A stretch of 64,000 nucleotides of DNA. Source: Helicobacter pylori_CU (lineage in GTDB: Bacteria; Campylobacterota; Campylobacteria; Campylobacterales; Helicobacteraceae). Both the position numbers and the translations under genes were made by a program. This document shows positions 1-9,070 of the stretch, in pieces; position 1 is the first letter of the stretch; every line of letters starts with the position of its first letter. The notes under the pieces were generated by a model, which had not been told where the DNA came from, did not search any database, and saw only the letters and a list, made by a program, of their open reading frames with translations. The stretch is taken from assembly GCF_000259235.1 (NCBI RefSeq), contig NC_017733.1, positions 868,001-932,000 of the forward strand, in the 5' to 3' direction.

Positions 1-879
1 AATATCCAAATTACCAAAATAATAAGGGATTTTAGGGGCGATTTCCTTAAAATAATGGATATATTGGTAATAAATCAATTTATCTTGACTGATATACACC
101 GCATTTTCGCTTGGCGCGTTTAAAAAAGTTTTGTTGCATTTGAGAGCGTTAATGTCTCGCATAGGGAAAAAATAGCCCACGCATGCATCAACCTTTTTAG
201 CGTTAGGGTATTTATCCACATAATTGGCTATATAATCAAAATCGTTTAAACATAGCGTCGTATTGCAATCAGTTGGAAAAATAAAACGCCTAATCTCTGC
301 ATAGTCCATTCGCCCTCGCTCATATAAAGCTATCACAATAGGAAATTCGTTACTTTTAGTGAAAGATTTAGAAGAAACAATTAAAGCGTCTAAAAGCCTG
401 TAATGATCCTTAAATAGCTTTAATTGCTTAAAATTAGCTTCTTTGATGAGATAAGATAAAGGGTGTAACACGCAAATGAACGCCGGCTTTAAAATTGCAA
501 AAGATTTTAAAAAACTTATCCCTAAATCCCTGGATTTCAATTCGTTGTCTATTTCAAAGATGAAATCTTTATTTTTAATATCTTGTTTGATAAAGGAAGT
601 TCTATCGTTATAGGGGGGATTGCCCACGATGATTAAAGGTTCATCTTGGCTAACGCCATAATTTTCTCTTTTAGGATTAACTAGAGCGTTTATTATTAAA
701 GCACCACACTTAGGGTCAATATCCGCTCCTATTTTTTTAGGGTGGTGGAGTTTTAAAAACTCTTTATTGCCACATGCGGTGTCTAAAAGCGTGTATTTTT
801 CAATACCAACATGCTTTTTTAAAAGCCTGTAAGCACAATCCACTAAATAAGGGGGCGTATAGTAAGCCCCTAAATTCAC
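1..879 (-). CDS. N6-adenine DNA methyltransferase, 3' end outside window
   Basis: The minus-strand frame is open without a stop from position 1 to the gyrB stop. The protein carries a motif-X-like stretch LGAYYTPPYLVD near its N-terminus, a motif-I-like DTACGNKEF, and the catalytic IIVGNPPYND (motif IV, NPPY), so it is an adenine-N6 methyltransferase of a restriction-modification system. It lies about 45 bp downstream of gyrB in the same direction and is probably cotranscribed with gyrB. The start is uncertain. I chose GTG at 879, just before the conserved motif. The frame continues upstream to residues IATPKHLTKRES with ATC where an ATG would fit, so the true start may be upstream or lost. 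The C-terminus, with any specificity domain, lies outside the window. Recognition sequence unknown. Confidence 0.8.
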   Translation of the reverse strand, partial: MNLGAYYTPPYLVDCAYRLLKKHVGIEKYTLLDTACGNKEFLKLHHPKKIGADIDPKCGALIINALVNPKRENYGVSQDEPLIIVGNPPYNDRTSFIKQDIKNKDFIFEIDNELKSRDLGISFLKSFAILKPAFICVLHPLSYLIKEANFKQLKLFKDHYRLLDALIVSSKSFTKSNEFPIVIALYERGRMDYAEIRRFIFPTDCNTTLCLNDFDYIANYVDKYPNAKKVDACVGYFFPMRDINALKCNKTFLNAPSENAVYISQDKLIYYQYIHYFKEIAPKIPYYFGNLDI

Positions 880-924
880 GCTCTCTCGCTTGGTTAAATG
901 TTTAGGAGTGGCGATTAAAATCCC

Positions 925-3246
925 TTACACATCCAACTGTTTCACATCTTTAGCATGCGCTTGGATAAAGGCTCTTCTAGGCTCTACTTCATCGCCCATG
1001 CAAAGCGAAAAGATCGCATCGGTTTTTTCCAAATCTTCAATTTTGAGTTTGATCAAGCTGCGGTTTTCTTTATGCATGGTCGTTTCCCATAAATCATTAG
1101 GGTTCATCTCGCCTAGCCCCTTATAGCGCTGGATATTCGCTCCCTTTTTAGCGTGGTTTTCCACTTCTTCTAAAAACGCCAAAATGTCCTTATTTTCTAA
1201 GAAATCTAAATTATACTCCATAAGCTTTTGGTAAGTGTAATTCGCTTCTTCAAACAACACTTCTTTAAAAAGGTTGTCATCTAAATTAAATTCCACCAAG
1301 CCTTTAGGGGTTTGTGCATGCAAATGCAAGCTTTCTTCAGTGGCAAAAGAGCGTAAGATCTGATAATTCAAACCCTCTAATTTTTCCAAAATGCTTTTTT
1401 CTAAAACTTTCATATCAAGGCTTAAGGCGTCCTTAGTTTCAATGAGAAAGCGTAAAATTTCTAGCAAATTGTAGCGTTTTTCTAATTCCAAAAGCGCGTA
1501 GCGGTAATGACGCGCCACTTTCAATAAATTCATCAAATCGTTCTTGCCAATCCCTTCAATATCCACCGAATTGATGCCATGCTCAATTAAAAAATGATCC
1601 AAAGCGACGCTGTCTTTAAGATAAATTTCTGTCTTGCCTTTCTTGTATTTGTAAAGAGGGGCTTGAGCGATATAAACATGCCCTTGTTCAATCAATGGGC
1701 GTAAATAACGATAGAAAAAAGTCATCAGCAAGGTTTGGATATGACTCCCATCCACATCAGCGTCGGTCATGATAATGATTTTATGATAGCGCAATCTTTC
1801 TATATCAAAACTCTCTTGAATGCCGCACCCAAAAGCCGTGATCATGTTTTTAATTTCTTCTGATTTTAGGATTTTTGACAAATGGCTTTTTTCCACATTT
1901 AAAATCTTACCCTTTAGGGGCAAGATCGCTTGGAAAACCCTATCGCGCCCTTGTTTAGCGCTCCCGCCCGCACTATCGCCCTCCACTAAAAAGATTTCAT
2001 TCTCTAAGGGGTCTTTACTCTGGCAATCGGCTAATTTTCCAGGCAAAGTGCCGACACTCAAATTATCCTTTTTCCTTGTAAGCTCTCTGGCTTTCTTGCT
2101 GGCTTCTCTAGCTTTTGCGGCTAGTAGGGCTTTATTAGCGATGATTTTAGCTTCGTTAGGGTTTTCCTCTAAAAACTGATGGATTTTGTCATAGACTAAT
2201 TTTGAAACCAACGTGCGCGCATATGAGCTGCCGAGTTTGGATTTAGTCTGCCCTTCAAATAACGGCTCGCTCATTTTCAAGCTCACAACAGCGATCAAGC
2301 CCTCTTTAATGTCTTCAGAAATGGGGCGCGAATCTTTGGTTTTAATGTTATTGTCAATGTATTGTAAAATCGCTTTAGACAAGCCCATTTTAAAGCCCGC
2401 CTCATGCGTGCCACCCTCAGAAGTTTTAATGTTATTCACAAAGCTTAAGGTGTTTTCATTGTAATCATCAGCATACGCTAAAGCGACCTCTATAGAAGTG
2501 CGCGTTTCTTCATCCATGCTTTTAAACGAAATAATGGGGGTGAGCAATTCTTTTTTAGCGCTGTCTTTCACGAATTGTTTCAAGCCGTCTTTATAGAAAT
2601 AAGTTTCTTGCAGTTGGGTTTTTTCTTCTTTGAAAGAAATTTTCAAGCCGTCGTTAAGATACGCCATTTCTTTGAAGCGCTTTTGCAAAATACCCGCTTG
2701 AAATTCAACGACTTCCATCACGCTTTCATCAGGGAAAAATTCAATGGTCGTGCCGCTTTCTTTAGCGCTTTTGGTTTTGCCAATGATTTCAAGCTCGCTA
2801 ATGGGGATACCCTTTTCAAACTCTTGGCGATAGATTTGACCCTCTTTTTTAATGGTCATAATCAAGCGTTTGCTCAAGGCGTTCACAACCGAAACGCCCA
2901 CGCCATGCAAACCGCCTGAAACTTTATAAGTATCATTATCAAACTTGCCCCCTGCATGCAAAATCGTTAAAACCACGGTGCAAGCGGGGATTTTTTCCGT
3001 GGGGTGAATGTCTACAGGAATGCCTCGCCCGTTATCTTCTACAATGCATGAACCTTCCTCAGTCAAAGTGATGTTAATCGTATCACAAAAACCCGCCATG
3101 CTCTCATCTACAGCGTTATCCACGACTTCATACACCATGTGGTGCAACCCACCCACATTGGTATCGCCAATATACATTCCAGGGCGTTTCCTAACCCCCT
3201 CTAAGCCTTTTAAAACCTTAATACTATGGCTCTGGTAATTTTGCAT
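925..3246 (-). CDS. gyrB: DNA gyrase subunit B
   Basis: ATPase subunit of type II topoisomerase; with GyrA it introduces negative supercoils in the cytoplasm. At 773 residues it has normal length for epsilonproteobacteria. The N-terminus reads VRKRPGMYIGDT followed by the GHKL ATPase motifs VDNAVDES and DNGRGIP. The TOPRIM motif EGDSAGG is near residue 420, PLKGKILN follows, and DADVDGSH is the metal-binding Asp triad. The C-terminus contains QRYKGLGEMN, the conserved GyrB tail. It sits 12 bp downstream of dnaN on the same strand and shares that operon. The start ATG follows the short dnaN-gyrB gap and gives the expected N-terminus. Confidence 0.98.
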   Translation of the reverse strand: MQNYQSHSIKVLKGLEGVRKRPGMYIGDTNVGGLHHMVYEVVDNAVDESMAGFCDTINITLTEEGSCIVEDNGRGIPVDIHPTEKIPACTVVLTILHAGGKFDNDTYKVSGGLHGVGVSVVNALSKRLIMTIKKEGQIYRQEFEKGIPISELEIIGKTKSAKESGTTIEFFPDESVMEVVEFQAGILQKRFKEMAYLNDGLKISFKEEKTQLQETYFYKDGLKQFVKDSAKKELLTPIISFKSMDEETRTSIEVALAYADDYNENTLSFVNNIKTSEGGTHEAGFKMGLSKAILQYIDNNIKTKDSRPISEDIKEGLIAVVSLKMSEPLFEGQTKSKLGSSYARTLVSKLVYDKIHQFLEENPNEAKIIANKALLAAKAREASKKARELTRKKDNLSVGTLPGKLADCQSKDPLENEIFLVEGDSAGGSAKQGRDRVFQAILPLKGKILNVEKSHLSKILKSEEIKNMITAFGCGIQESFDIERLRYHKIIIMTDADVDGSHIQTLLMTFFYRYLRPLIEQGHVYIAQAPLYKYKKGKTEIYLKDSVALDHFLIEHGINSVDIEGIGKNDLMNLLKVARHYRYALLELEKRYNLLEILRFLIETKDALSLDMKVLEKSILEKLEGLNYQILRSFATEESLHLHAQTPKGLVEFNLDDNLFKEVLFEEANYTYQKLMEYNLDFLENKDILAFLEEVENHAKKGANIQRYKGLGEMNPNDLWETTMHKENRSLIKLKIEDLEKTDAIFSLCMGDEVEPRRAFIQAHAKDVKQLDV

Positions 3247-3258
3247 TCAAATCGGCCT

Positions 3259-4383
3259 TTATAGTGTGATTGGCATCATCAAAGTAGAAATTTTGGCGCT
3301 CAAGTGGCTTTGCTTTTCATCAAGGGGTTCTTGGATCAAAAAAGGCGATGAAGGCTCATTGCATTTTAAAACAAATTGCGTTGTCCCTAAAGCGTTCAAG
3401 GCTTCAAGGAAAAATTTAGCGTTCACGCCCAAATGAAAGGCTTTTTCAATATCCAAACCTTTTTCAATCTCAACAGAGGTTTTAGCCGTTTCGCTATGCT
3501 CAGAATCCAAAGATTCGAACAAAGCGTTGTTTTTTTCTAAAGTGAGTTTAATGGTGGAGCTTAAAGAACTGCACAATTTAATGCTCTCTTTAAATTCTTC
3601 CTTGCCTAAAGTGAAAGAAGAAGTGTATTCTTTAGGGAGGATTTTTTGATAATCAGGGTAATTCCCATCAATGAGCTTGGTGAAAAAAGTGTGCGTTTCG
3701 TTTTCAACCACCGCTAGCATGCCATCGCTTTTAAAACTGAAATTTTCATAAAAAAGCTTAAGGATTTCTAATAAAGCTCTTTTAGGTAAAATGCAAGAGA
3801 TGTCTTCTTCAGTGGAATGGATAGAGATTTTTTCTAACTGCGTGTAAGAGAGCCGTTTGGTATCCGTGCCTACTACTGAAAGGGTTTGATGTTTTTGATC
3901 AAATTGCATTAAAATACCGGCTAATTCCCTTTTGTGGCTGGTTTGCTCAATCACGGGAGCGATCTTTTTAAACGCATCCACCAAAAAAGGAGTATTGACT
4001 TCTATACTCACTTTTGGCTCAATAACAGGGAATTCAGGGAACTCATCAGCGTCAAACATGGGGAGTTTGAAAGAGCTTTTATTTTGTTTGATCACCAAGC
4101 TATCATCTTTAGTTTCTAAAATAATATTGGAGTCTTTTAAACATGAGATAATATCCAAAAACTTTTTCCCGTTGATCGTGCCTACGCCCTCTTTATCGCT
4201 AGATTGCGTAAAAATATAGCTTTTTAGCCCAATATCGGAATCGCTAGCCTTTAAAAAAAGCTTTTCTTTAATGACTTCTAAATGGATGTGTGAAGCGATA
4301 GAAGAAGCGTCCTTTTTATCCAAAAAAGCTTGCAAATAGCGCAAAGCATTTTCTAAATCGTTTTTACTAACACTGATTTTCAT
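3259..4383 (-). CDS. dnaN: DNA polymerase III beta sliding clamp
   Basis: Ring-shaped processivity factor tethering DNA polymerase III to DNA. The 374-residue protein starts MKISVSKNDLENAL and has the usual three-domain clamp length. The segment GTDTKRLSYTQ in the middle is the conserved clamp signature, and the C-terminus ends STLMMPITL, equivalent to the conserved M-P-(I/M)-(R/T)-L ending. It is the first gene of a minus-strand unit dnaN-gyrB-methyltransferase, with a TATAAT box about 32 bp upstream of the ATG. Nothing in the reading frame is unusual. Confidence 0.97.
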   Translation of the reverse strand: MKISVSKNDLENALRYLQAFLDKKDASSIASHIHLEVIKEKLFLKASDSDIGLKSYIFTQSSDKEGVGTINGKKFLDIISCLKDSNIILETKDDSLVIKQNKSSFKLPMFDADEFPEFPVIEPKVSIEVNTPFLVDAFKKIAPVIEQTSHKRELAGILMQFDQKHQTLSVVGTDTKRLSYTQLEKISIHSTEEDISCILPKRALLEILKLFYENFSFKSDGMLAVVENETHTFFTKLIDGNYPDYQKILPKEYTSSFTLGKEEFKESIKLCSSLSSTIKLTLEKNNALFESLDSEHSETAKTSVEIEKGLDIEKAFHLGVNAKFFLEALNALGTTQFVLKCNEPSSPFLIQEPLDEKQSHLSAKISTLMMPITL

Positions 4384-4414
4384 AGCTGAATAATCCCCTT
4401 GAATTTTTAGTCTT

Positions 4415-4420
4415 ATTATA
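4415..4420 (-). promoter_or_regulatory. -10 box of the dnaN-gyrB operon
   Basis: Perfect TATAAT on the minus strand within gcTATAATaag, 32 bp upstream of the dnaN ATG. No convincing -35 box is present, as is usual for sigma-80 promoters of H. pylori. The predicted transcription start is near 4408. Confidence 0.6.
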
Positions 4421-4438
4421 GCATAAAAGAACGCTTTT

Positions 4439-5506
4439 TTAAGGGTTCAAGCGTATTCCTACCCCTATACGATTGGAAAAAACATCGTATTCATACAAGC
4501 CATCGCCATAGCCGTTAAACCACTGTGCATAAATCCCCACAAAAGGATTAATGCGGTAGGTATAGCCTAAGCGGAAAGCTCCATGCCAGCGATCATAACG
4601 CCAGTATTGCGTGAAAATATCATAAAGTTGCAATTCAAAATGATGGCGCCCTCTCCTGTAATCAACTTTAGCGTTACCATACCCCATGTAATCAATCAAA
4701 TTAGGGTTGGATTGATCATAAGGGACATAGGGCCAATAAGCGACCATGATTTTCAAGCCTCCCTTTTCCCACACCAAACGAAACACAGGGCGTTGCCCCG
4801 CATTCACCGAACGACACCCCCCCCAGCGCACGTCTTTTTGCCCGTTATAATCTTTAACGATTACAGGCCCTCCTGGGAATTGGTTTTCAGGATTACCTTC
4901 TTTATTAAAAGGCTGGTAACATTGCGCGCCTCCCACGCCATTAGAAATGTGCTGCCAACCTATCCAAATTTCAGAAAAATTCCCTATTTTACCCCCAAAA
5001 GGTTTAAAATTAATAGGATAAACATAGATGAGTTCAGGCATGAAATTGATCATTCGCATGGGAGCGGATTGAGGGTTATTATAAATTTGAAACCAGTCAG
5101 TTTGGGTATAAGCCAAATAAAGCGTGCCTTTAGTCCAAAGAATATGCCTAAATACAGGCACTCTAAAACTGATTTGGAACTTAAACTCATTGCGTTGATA
5201 CGGGTTGATATTAGGATGATACCATTGAAAAATGGGGGTGAAACTATGATAAAAAGGCAAAAAATAAGTGCCTAGATAATCCATCATGTTTAAATATTTT
5301 TTAGCAAAATCCACCCAAGAATGTTCTTTGGGGGCTTTTTGTGGAGGGAGATACCAGGCATTGGACAAATCGTTTTGCGTTTTAATGATGTGCAAATCCT
5401 GTTTACGCAAATAGTAGTTATAATCCACCTTAAAATTATCTTGTGAAAATTTTTTGCCCTCTAACTGACAAACTACAAAAATCATAAAGATCAAAATGCT
5501 TTTCAT
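4439..5506 (-). CDS. pldA: outer-membrane phospholipase A1 (OMPLA)
   Basis: Integral outer-membrane beta-barrel that hydrolyses phospholipids; in H. pylori OMPLA is linked to acid tolerance, haemolysis and colonisation. The protein (355 residues) has a signal peptide MKSILIFMIFVVCQLEG. The catalytic His-Ser pair is in WQHISNG, equivalent to His142/Ser144 of E. coli OMPLA. It ends in a beta strand with terminal aromatic/hydrophobic residues (NRIGVGIRLNP). I use the ATG at 5506 rather than the TTG one codon upstream; AAGGATGC supplies the SD. A G8 run (coding strand, 4817-4824) encodes W-G-G around RWGGCRS, a likely slippage site. The gene is in frame here, so it should be ON. Confidence 0.95.
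   Translation of the reverse strand: MKSILIFMIFVVCQLEGKKFSQDNFKVDYNYYLRKQDLHIIKTQNDLSNAWYLPPQKAPKEHSWVDFAKKYLNMMDYLGTYFLPFYHSFTPIFQWYHPNINPYQRNEFKFQISFRVPVFRHILWTKGTLYLAYTQTDWFQIYNNPQSAPMRMINFMPELIYVYPINFKPFGGKIGNFSEIWIGWQHISNGVGGAQCYQPFNKEGNPENQFPGGPVIVKDYNGQKDVRWGGCRSVNAGQRPVFRLVWEKGGLKIMVAYWPYVPYDQSNPNLIDYMGYGNAKVDYRRGRHHFELQLYDIFTQYWRYDRWHGAFRLGYTYRINPFVGIYAQWFNGYGDGLYEYDVFSNRIGVGIRLNP
4817..4824. repeat. G8 homopolymer inside pldA
   Basis: Eight G residues on the pldA coding strand (C8 on plus). The tract is in frame in this sequence. Phase variation of pldA through a homopolymeric tract has been described in H. pylori, so this is probably the switch. Confidence 0.7.
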
Positions 5507-5520
5507 CAAGCATCCTTATT

Positions 5521-6849
5521 TCACTTAAATTGCAAGATGAAAATCGCTAAAATCACTACAGGTGCGATAAAACGAACGCTAAAATGCCATGCTTTAAAGG
5601 CGTTTATATTAAAGAAGTGCTTCGTGGCTAAAAAAGAACGCTTTTTATTTAAAACCCACCCCACAAATAAGACTGAAAACAAGCCTCCCAAAGGCATTAA
5701 AAACGAAGAAGTGATGAAATCCAACCACCCGAACACGCTCTTATGAGCGAAGCTCAAAAACTTAGCGTATCGTTCATTCATGGAAAGAATGACTAAAACG
5801 CCTAAAACATACACAACGATCCCTATCCATAGCGATGCCTTAAGGCGCGAGAAATTAAAACGATTGATTAAATAAAGCACTAAAGGCTCTACCAAAGAAA
5901 CCATAGAAGTGATCCCGGCAAAAACAAGGGCCATAAAGAAAAAAAGCGAAACGATCTGCCCGCTTATTCCCATTTTAGCGAAAGTTAAAGGTAAGGAAAT
6001 AAAAACAAGCCCTGGCCCTTGAGACACGTCTGCATGGTATTCAAACACAAAGGTAAAAATCATCACCCCGGCAATCAAAGAAACTAAAATACCCGGTAAA
6101 ACAATAAATAGAGAGCTTTTGAGTAGATTTTCTTTTTTAGGCGTAAAAGCCGAATAAGTAATGATCGTGCCTACCCCCAAACTCAAAGAAAAGAACATCT
6201 GCCCTAAAGCGTCCATCACAACCTTAAAATCAATCTTTTGAATCTCAAAATTAAATAAAAAGCGCAAAGCTTTAGGCATGCTTTCTAAAGTCATCGCATA
6301 GATTAAAAGCCCTATGAAAATCACAAACAACAACGGCATCAGCACTACATTTAATTTTTCAATCCCTTCTTCAATCCCCCTAGAAACAAACCATATTGTC
6401 GACAATAAGCATGCACTAAAGCCAATAACAGGCCAGATTAAACTGCCATTTTGGAGCGTGCTAAATTGCATTTTGGCTTGCTCTAAATCTTTAGGCAAAT
6501 CAAAAGTTACTACAAAAAGATAGTAAAGCACCCAGCCTAACACCACCGCATAAAAGGATAAAATGAGAGGGCCGCCTAAAATAAAAAAAGAAGTGAAAGG
6601 GTAATATTTTTTCCTTTTAGGATCTAAGATTTGATAATTAGAAACAACATCTTTTTTACCCAAATTCCCAATCAGCATTTCCACTAAAAGCATAGCAATG
6701 CCTAAACTCAAGGTTAGCACCAGATATAAAAGCACAAACGCACTCCCCCCATTATGACCTACCATATAGGGAAAGCGCCAAATATGCCCTAAACCGATAG
6801 AGCTACCCAAAGTGGCTAAAATAAAGCCTAATTTAGAAAATTTTCCCAT
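5521..6849 (-). CDS. NSS-family sodium-dependent transporter (first of pair)
   Basis: Inner-membrane symporter of the neurotransmitter:sodium symporter (LeuT-fold) family, probably importing an amino acid with Na+. The 442-residue protein has the TM1 signature IGLGHIWRFPYM, with the unwound Gly-rich segment, and roughly 11-12 hydrophobic segments. TM6-like SLSLGVGTIITYSAF contributes the substrate and Na+ site in the family. It lies 10 bp downstream of a paralogue of identical length in the same orientation, so the two form a tandem duplication and probably an operon. Substrate cannot be read from the sequence. Start ATG gives the family N-terminus MGKFSKLGFILA. Confidence 0.9.
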   Translation of the reverse strand: MGKFSKLGFILATLGSSIGLGHIWRFPYMVGHNGGSAFVLLYLVLTLSLGIAMLLVEMLIGNLGKKDVVSNYQILDPKRKKYYPFTSFFILGGPLILSFYAVVLGWVLYYLFVVTFDLPKDLEQAKMQFSTLQNGSLIWPVIGFSACLLSTIWFVSRGIEEGIEKLNVVLMPLLFVIFIGLLIYAMTLESMPKALRFLFNFEIQKIDFKVVMDALGQMFFSLSLGVGTIITYSAFTPKKENLLKSSLFIVLPGILVSLIAGVMIFTFVFEYHADVSQGPGLVFISLPLTFAKMGISGQIVSLFFFMALVFAGITSMVSLVEPLVLYLINRFNFSRLKASLWIGIVVYVLGVLVILSMNERYAKFLSFAHKSVFGWLDFITSSFLMPLGGLFSVLFVGWVLNKKRSFLATKHFFNINAFKAWHFSVRFIAPVVILAIFILQFK

Positions 6850-6859
6850 GCTAAATATT

Positions 6860-8188
6860 TTAATAAATCTTGCTCAACCAAATAGAAAACACAATTAAAG
6901 GGGTGATATATTTAAGCAAGAAATACCAAGTTGCAAACAATTTAGGGCCTAAAAAGTGCGTGCTTAAAAGACGCAATTTTTCTTTTTTCAAAACCCAGCC
7001 CATAAAAATAAAGGTTGCCATCCCGCCTAAAGGCATGATAATGGTGCTTGAGGCAAAATCCAACCAATCAAAAAGACTTTTTTCAAAGAAAGTGAGATAA
7101 TCTTTATAATCCTTATGGAGCGAGAAAATCAACACCACGCCTACCACAAAAATTAGCACTACAAGACCCCAAGTAACCTTAAAACGAGAGTATTGATACC
7201 TTTCGGTAAGATACATCACGCTTGGCTCTAATAAAGCCACCGTAGAAGTGATGCCAGCAAAAGCGAGCGCGAGCAAGAAAAGAACTGAAACAAGAACGCC
7301 TATCGCTCCCATTTGGCCAAAAACCACCGGTAAAGAAGTGAAAATTAACCCTGTGCCTTGTGAGACATTCGCCCCATATTCAAACACAAAAGTGAAAATC
7401 ATAAGCCCTGCCACAAGAGAAATTAAAATCCCTGATAAAACCACCCAAATAGTGCTTTTAAGCAAATTCTGCGTTTTATCTGTAACCGCAGCATAAGTGA
7501 TATTGATCCCTAAACCGATGCTTAAAGAAAAGAAAACCTGCCCCAAGGAATAAGTGAACACTTGAGAGGTCAAATCTTTTGGCTTGAAATCAAACATGAA
7601 ATGGAAAGCTTTAGAAAAAGAATCCATGCTCATCGCATAGAAAAGCAAACCAAAAAAAGTGGCAAAGAGTAAGGGCATTAAGACTAGATTGAGTTTTTCA
7701 ATCCCTTCTTTAATCCCCCTAGAAACAATCCATCCGGTTATGAATAAAACGCTAAAAAGCCCTATGGATTGTAACCCTATAGACTGCAAAGTTTGAGTAA
7801 AAATTTGTTCAGATTCTTGGATATTGCTAGGCAAATTAAAACTAATACTCACCAAATAATAAAGCACCCAACCTAAAATAGTGCCGTAAAAAGTCAGTAT
7901 TAATGGCCCAGAAATAAGCAAAAGCCCTGCGTATTTCCAGCGTTTTTTAGGGTTAATGTCAAGCTCTTTAAAAGCTTCTATTACATTTTTTTGCGTGCTT
8001 TGTCCTAATAGCATTTCAGCGATAAACATCGCCGCGCCAACGCTTAAAGATAAAAATAAAAACAATAAAACAAAAGCACCCCCACCGCTCACCCCAGTCA
8101 TGTAAGGAAAGCGCCAAATATGCCCTAAACCTATCGCACTCCCTAAAGCCGCTAAAACAAATCCTAATTTAGAAAAATGATTACCCAT
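6860..8188 (-). CDS. NSS-family sodium-dependent transporter (second of pair)
   Basis: Paralogue of the neighbouring NSS transporter, also 442 residues and with the same TM1 signature GLGHIWRFPYM. It starts MGNHFSKLGFVLAALGS. The TM6-like SLSIGLGINITYAAV and TM8-like AFAGITSTVALLEP segments are conserved between the two copies. A Na+-coupled amino-acid importer of the cytoplasmic membrane is the most likely role. The pair could be specialised for different substrates, since loop regions differ while the core helices agree. A minus-strand TATAAT at 8350-8355 is the nearest promoter candidate and would give a long leader. Confidence 0.9.
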   Translation of the reverse strand: MGNHFSKLGFVLAALGSAIGLGHIWRFPYMTGVSGGGAFVLLFLFLSLSVGAAMFIAEMLLGQSTQKNVIEAFKELDINPKKRWKYAGLLLISGPLILTFYGTILGWVLYYLVSISFNLPSNIQESEQIFTQTLQSIGLQSIGLFSVLFITGWIVSRGIKEGIEKLNLVLMPLLFATFFGLLFYAMSMDSFSKAFHFMFDFKPKDLTSQVFTYSLGQVFFSLSIGLGINITYAAVTDKTQNLLKSTIWVVLSGILISLVAGLMIFTFVFEYGANVSQGTGLIFTSLPVVFGQMGAIGVLVSVLFLLALAFAGITSTVALLEPSVMYLTERYQYSRFKVTWGLVVLIFVVGVVLIFSLHKDYKDYLTFFEKSLFDWLDFASSTIIMPLGGMATFIFMGWVLKKEKLRLLSTHFLGPKLFATWYFLLKYITPLIVFSIWLSKIY

Positions 8189-8349
8189 ATCCTAACTACC
8201 AAACTCCTTGTCAATGATTAAAATTAAGAGGCTATGTCCTTAATCGTTTAACTATTGCTGTATTAGTTTTTTGAAATCTTTAAAAATCTTAAGATTTAAG
8301 GAAAAACCCACTTCAAAAATACCTAAAAAATATAGAGCAACGCCCCTAG

Positions 8350-8355
8350 ATTATA
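8350..8355 (-). promoter_or_regulatory. candidate -10 box for the NSS transporter pair
   Basis: Minus-strand TATAAT within tagTATAATctagg. It faces away from the ybgC promoter 25 bp further on, so the gap of about 230 bp holds divergent promoters. The leader to the transporter ATG would be about 155 nt. Confidence 0.4.
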
Positions 8356-8376
8356 CTATAGTTAAGTTACATATTG

Positions 8377-8382
8377 TATAAT
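8377..8382 (+). promoter_or_regulatory. -10 box of ybgC
   Basis: Extended -10 element tgTATAAT, 37 bp upstream of the ybgC ATG. The predicted start is near 8389, leaving a short leader that contains the SD TAAGGGG. Confidence 0.55.
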
Positions 8383-8418
8383 TTTAAGAAAATTTCATTA
8401 TTTAAGTAAGGGGAATTA

Positions 8419-8820
8419 ATGCGCTGTAGGGTATATTACGAAGATACCGACTCTGAAGGCGTGGTCTATCATGCGAATTATTTGAAATATTGCGAAAGGG
8501 CTAGGAGTGAGTTTTTTTTTAAACAGAATATCTTGCCAGAAAATGAAGAAGGCGTGTTTGTCATCCGCTCTATCAAAGCGGATTTTTTCACCCCTGCGAG
8601 TTTAGGCCAAGTCTTAGAGATAAGAACGCAAATTAAAGAATTAAGAAAGGTTTTTGTGGTGCTTTTTCAAGAAATTTATTGTATCCAAAACGCTTCTTTA
8701 GAGCCTATGAAGCCTTTTAAAGTCTTTGCTTCAGAAATCAAGTTTGGCTTTGTCAACCGCTCTACATACAGCCCTATTGCCATTCCTAAATTGTTTAAGG
8801 AGCTTCTTAGTGCCGTCTGA
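8419..8820 (+). CDS. ybgC: acyl-CoA thioesterase YbgC (hotdog fold)
   Basis: Cytoplasmic 4-hydroxybenzoyl-CoA-type thioesterase that hydrolyses acyl-CoA or acyl-ACP thioesters; the E. coli homologue is associated with the Tol-Pal locus. At 133 residues it matches the family. The catalytic signature YYEDTDSEGVVYHANYLKY contains the essential Asp and the HANY motif. The SD TAAGGGG precedes the ATG. Its 3' end overlaps the next gene by 11 bp, suggesting translational coupling. A T9 run in codons SEFFFK (8512-8520) is in frame. Confidence 0.93.
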   Translation: MRCRVYYEDTDSEGVVYHANYLKYCERARSEFFFKQNILPENEEGVFVIRSIKADFFTPASLGQVLEIRTQIKELRKVFVVLFQEIYCIQNASLEPMKPFKVFASEIKFGFVNRSTYSPIAIPKLFKELLSAV

Positions 8821-9070
8821 TTTAGAAAAACCCACCATTATTTACCCTTGTCTTTGGGATTATAGGGTGATTATGACTACTAAAGATACAAGCGTGTTAA
8901 AAGAGCTTTTAGAAACCTACCAACGCCCCTTTAAATTGGAATTTAAAAACACTTCTAAAAACGCTAAATTTTATAGCTTTAATGTTTCTATGGAAGTTTC
9001 AAGCGAAGCAGAACGGAATGAGATTTTTCAAAAAATCTCACAATTAGAGGTTGTGGTGCATGCACTTTAA
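8810..9070 (+). CDS. DUF493 (YbeD-like) small protein
   Basis: An 86-residue protein of the DUF493/YbeD family, small ACT-like proteins of unknown function (E. coli YbeD lies between dacA and lipB). The start is GTG at 8810, reading MPSDLEKPTIIYP, with AAGGAG seven bases upstream. The upstream extension of this frame lies inside ybgC and is not coding. The fold is suggested by alternating strands such as CLWDYRVIMTT and FKLEF, and the ending SQLEVVVHAL. It overlaps ybgC by 11 bp and converges on murD with a 4-bp overlap of 3' ends. No function can be assigned. Confidence 0.85.
   Translation: MPSDLEKPTIIYPCLWDYRVIMTTKDTSVLKELLETYQRPFKLEFKNTSKNAKFYSFNVSMEVSSEAERNEIFQKISQLEVVVHAL

Noticed and set aside
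8512..8520. T9 run in ybgC as a phase switch
   Set aside because: It is in frame and ybgC is a housekeeping-type gene; there is no evidence of switching, so it is only mentioned under the gene.
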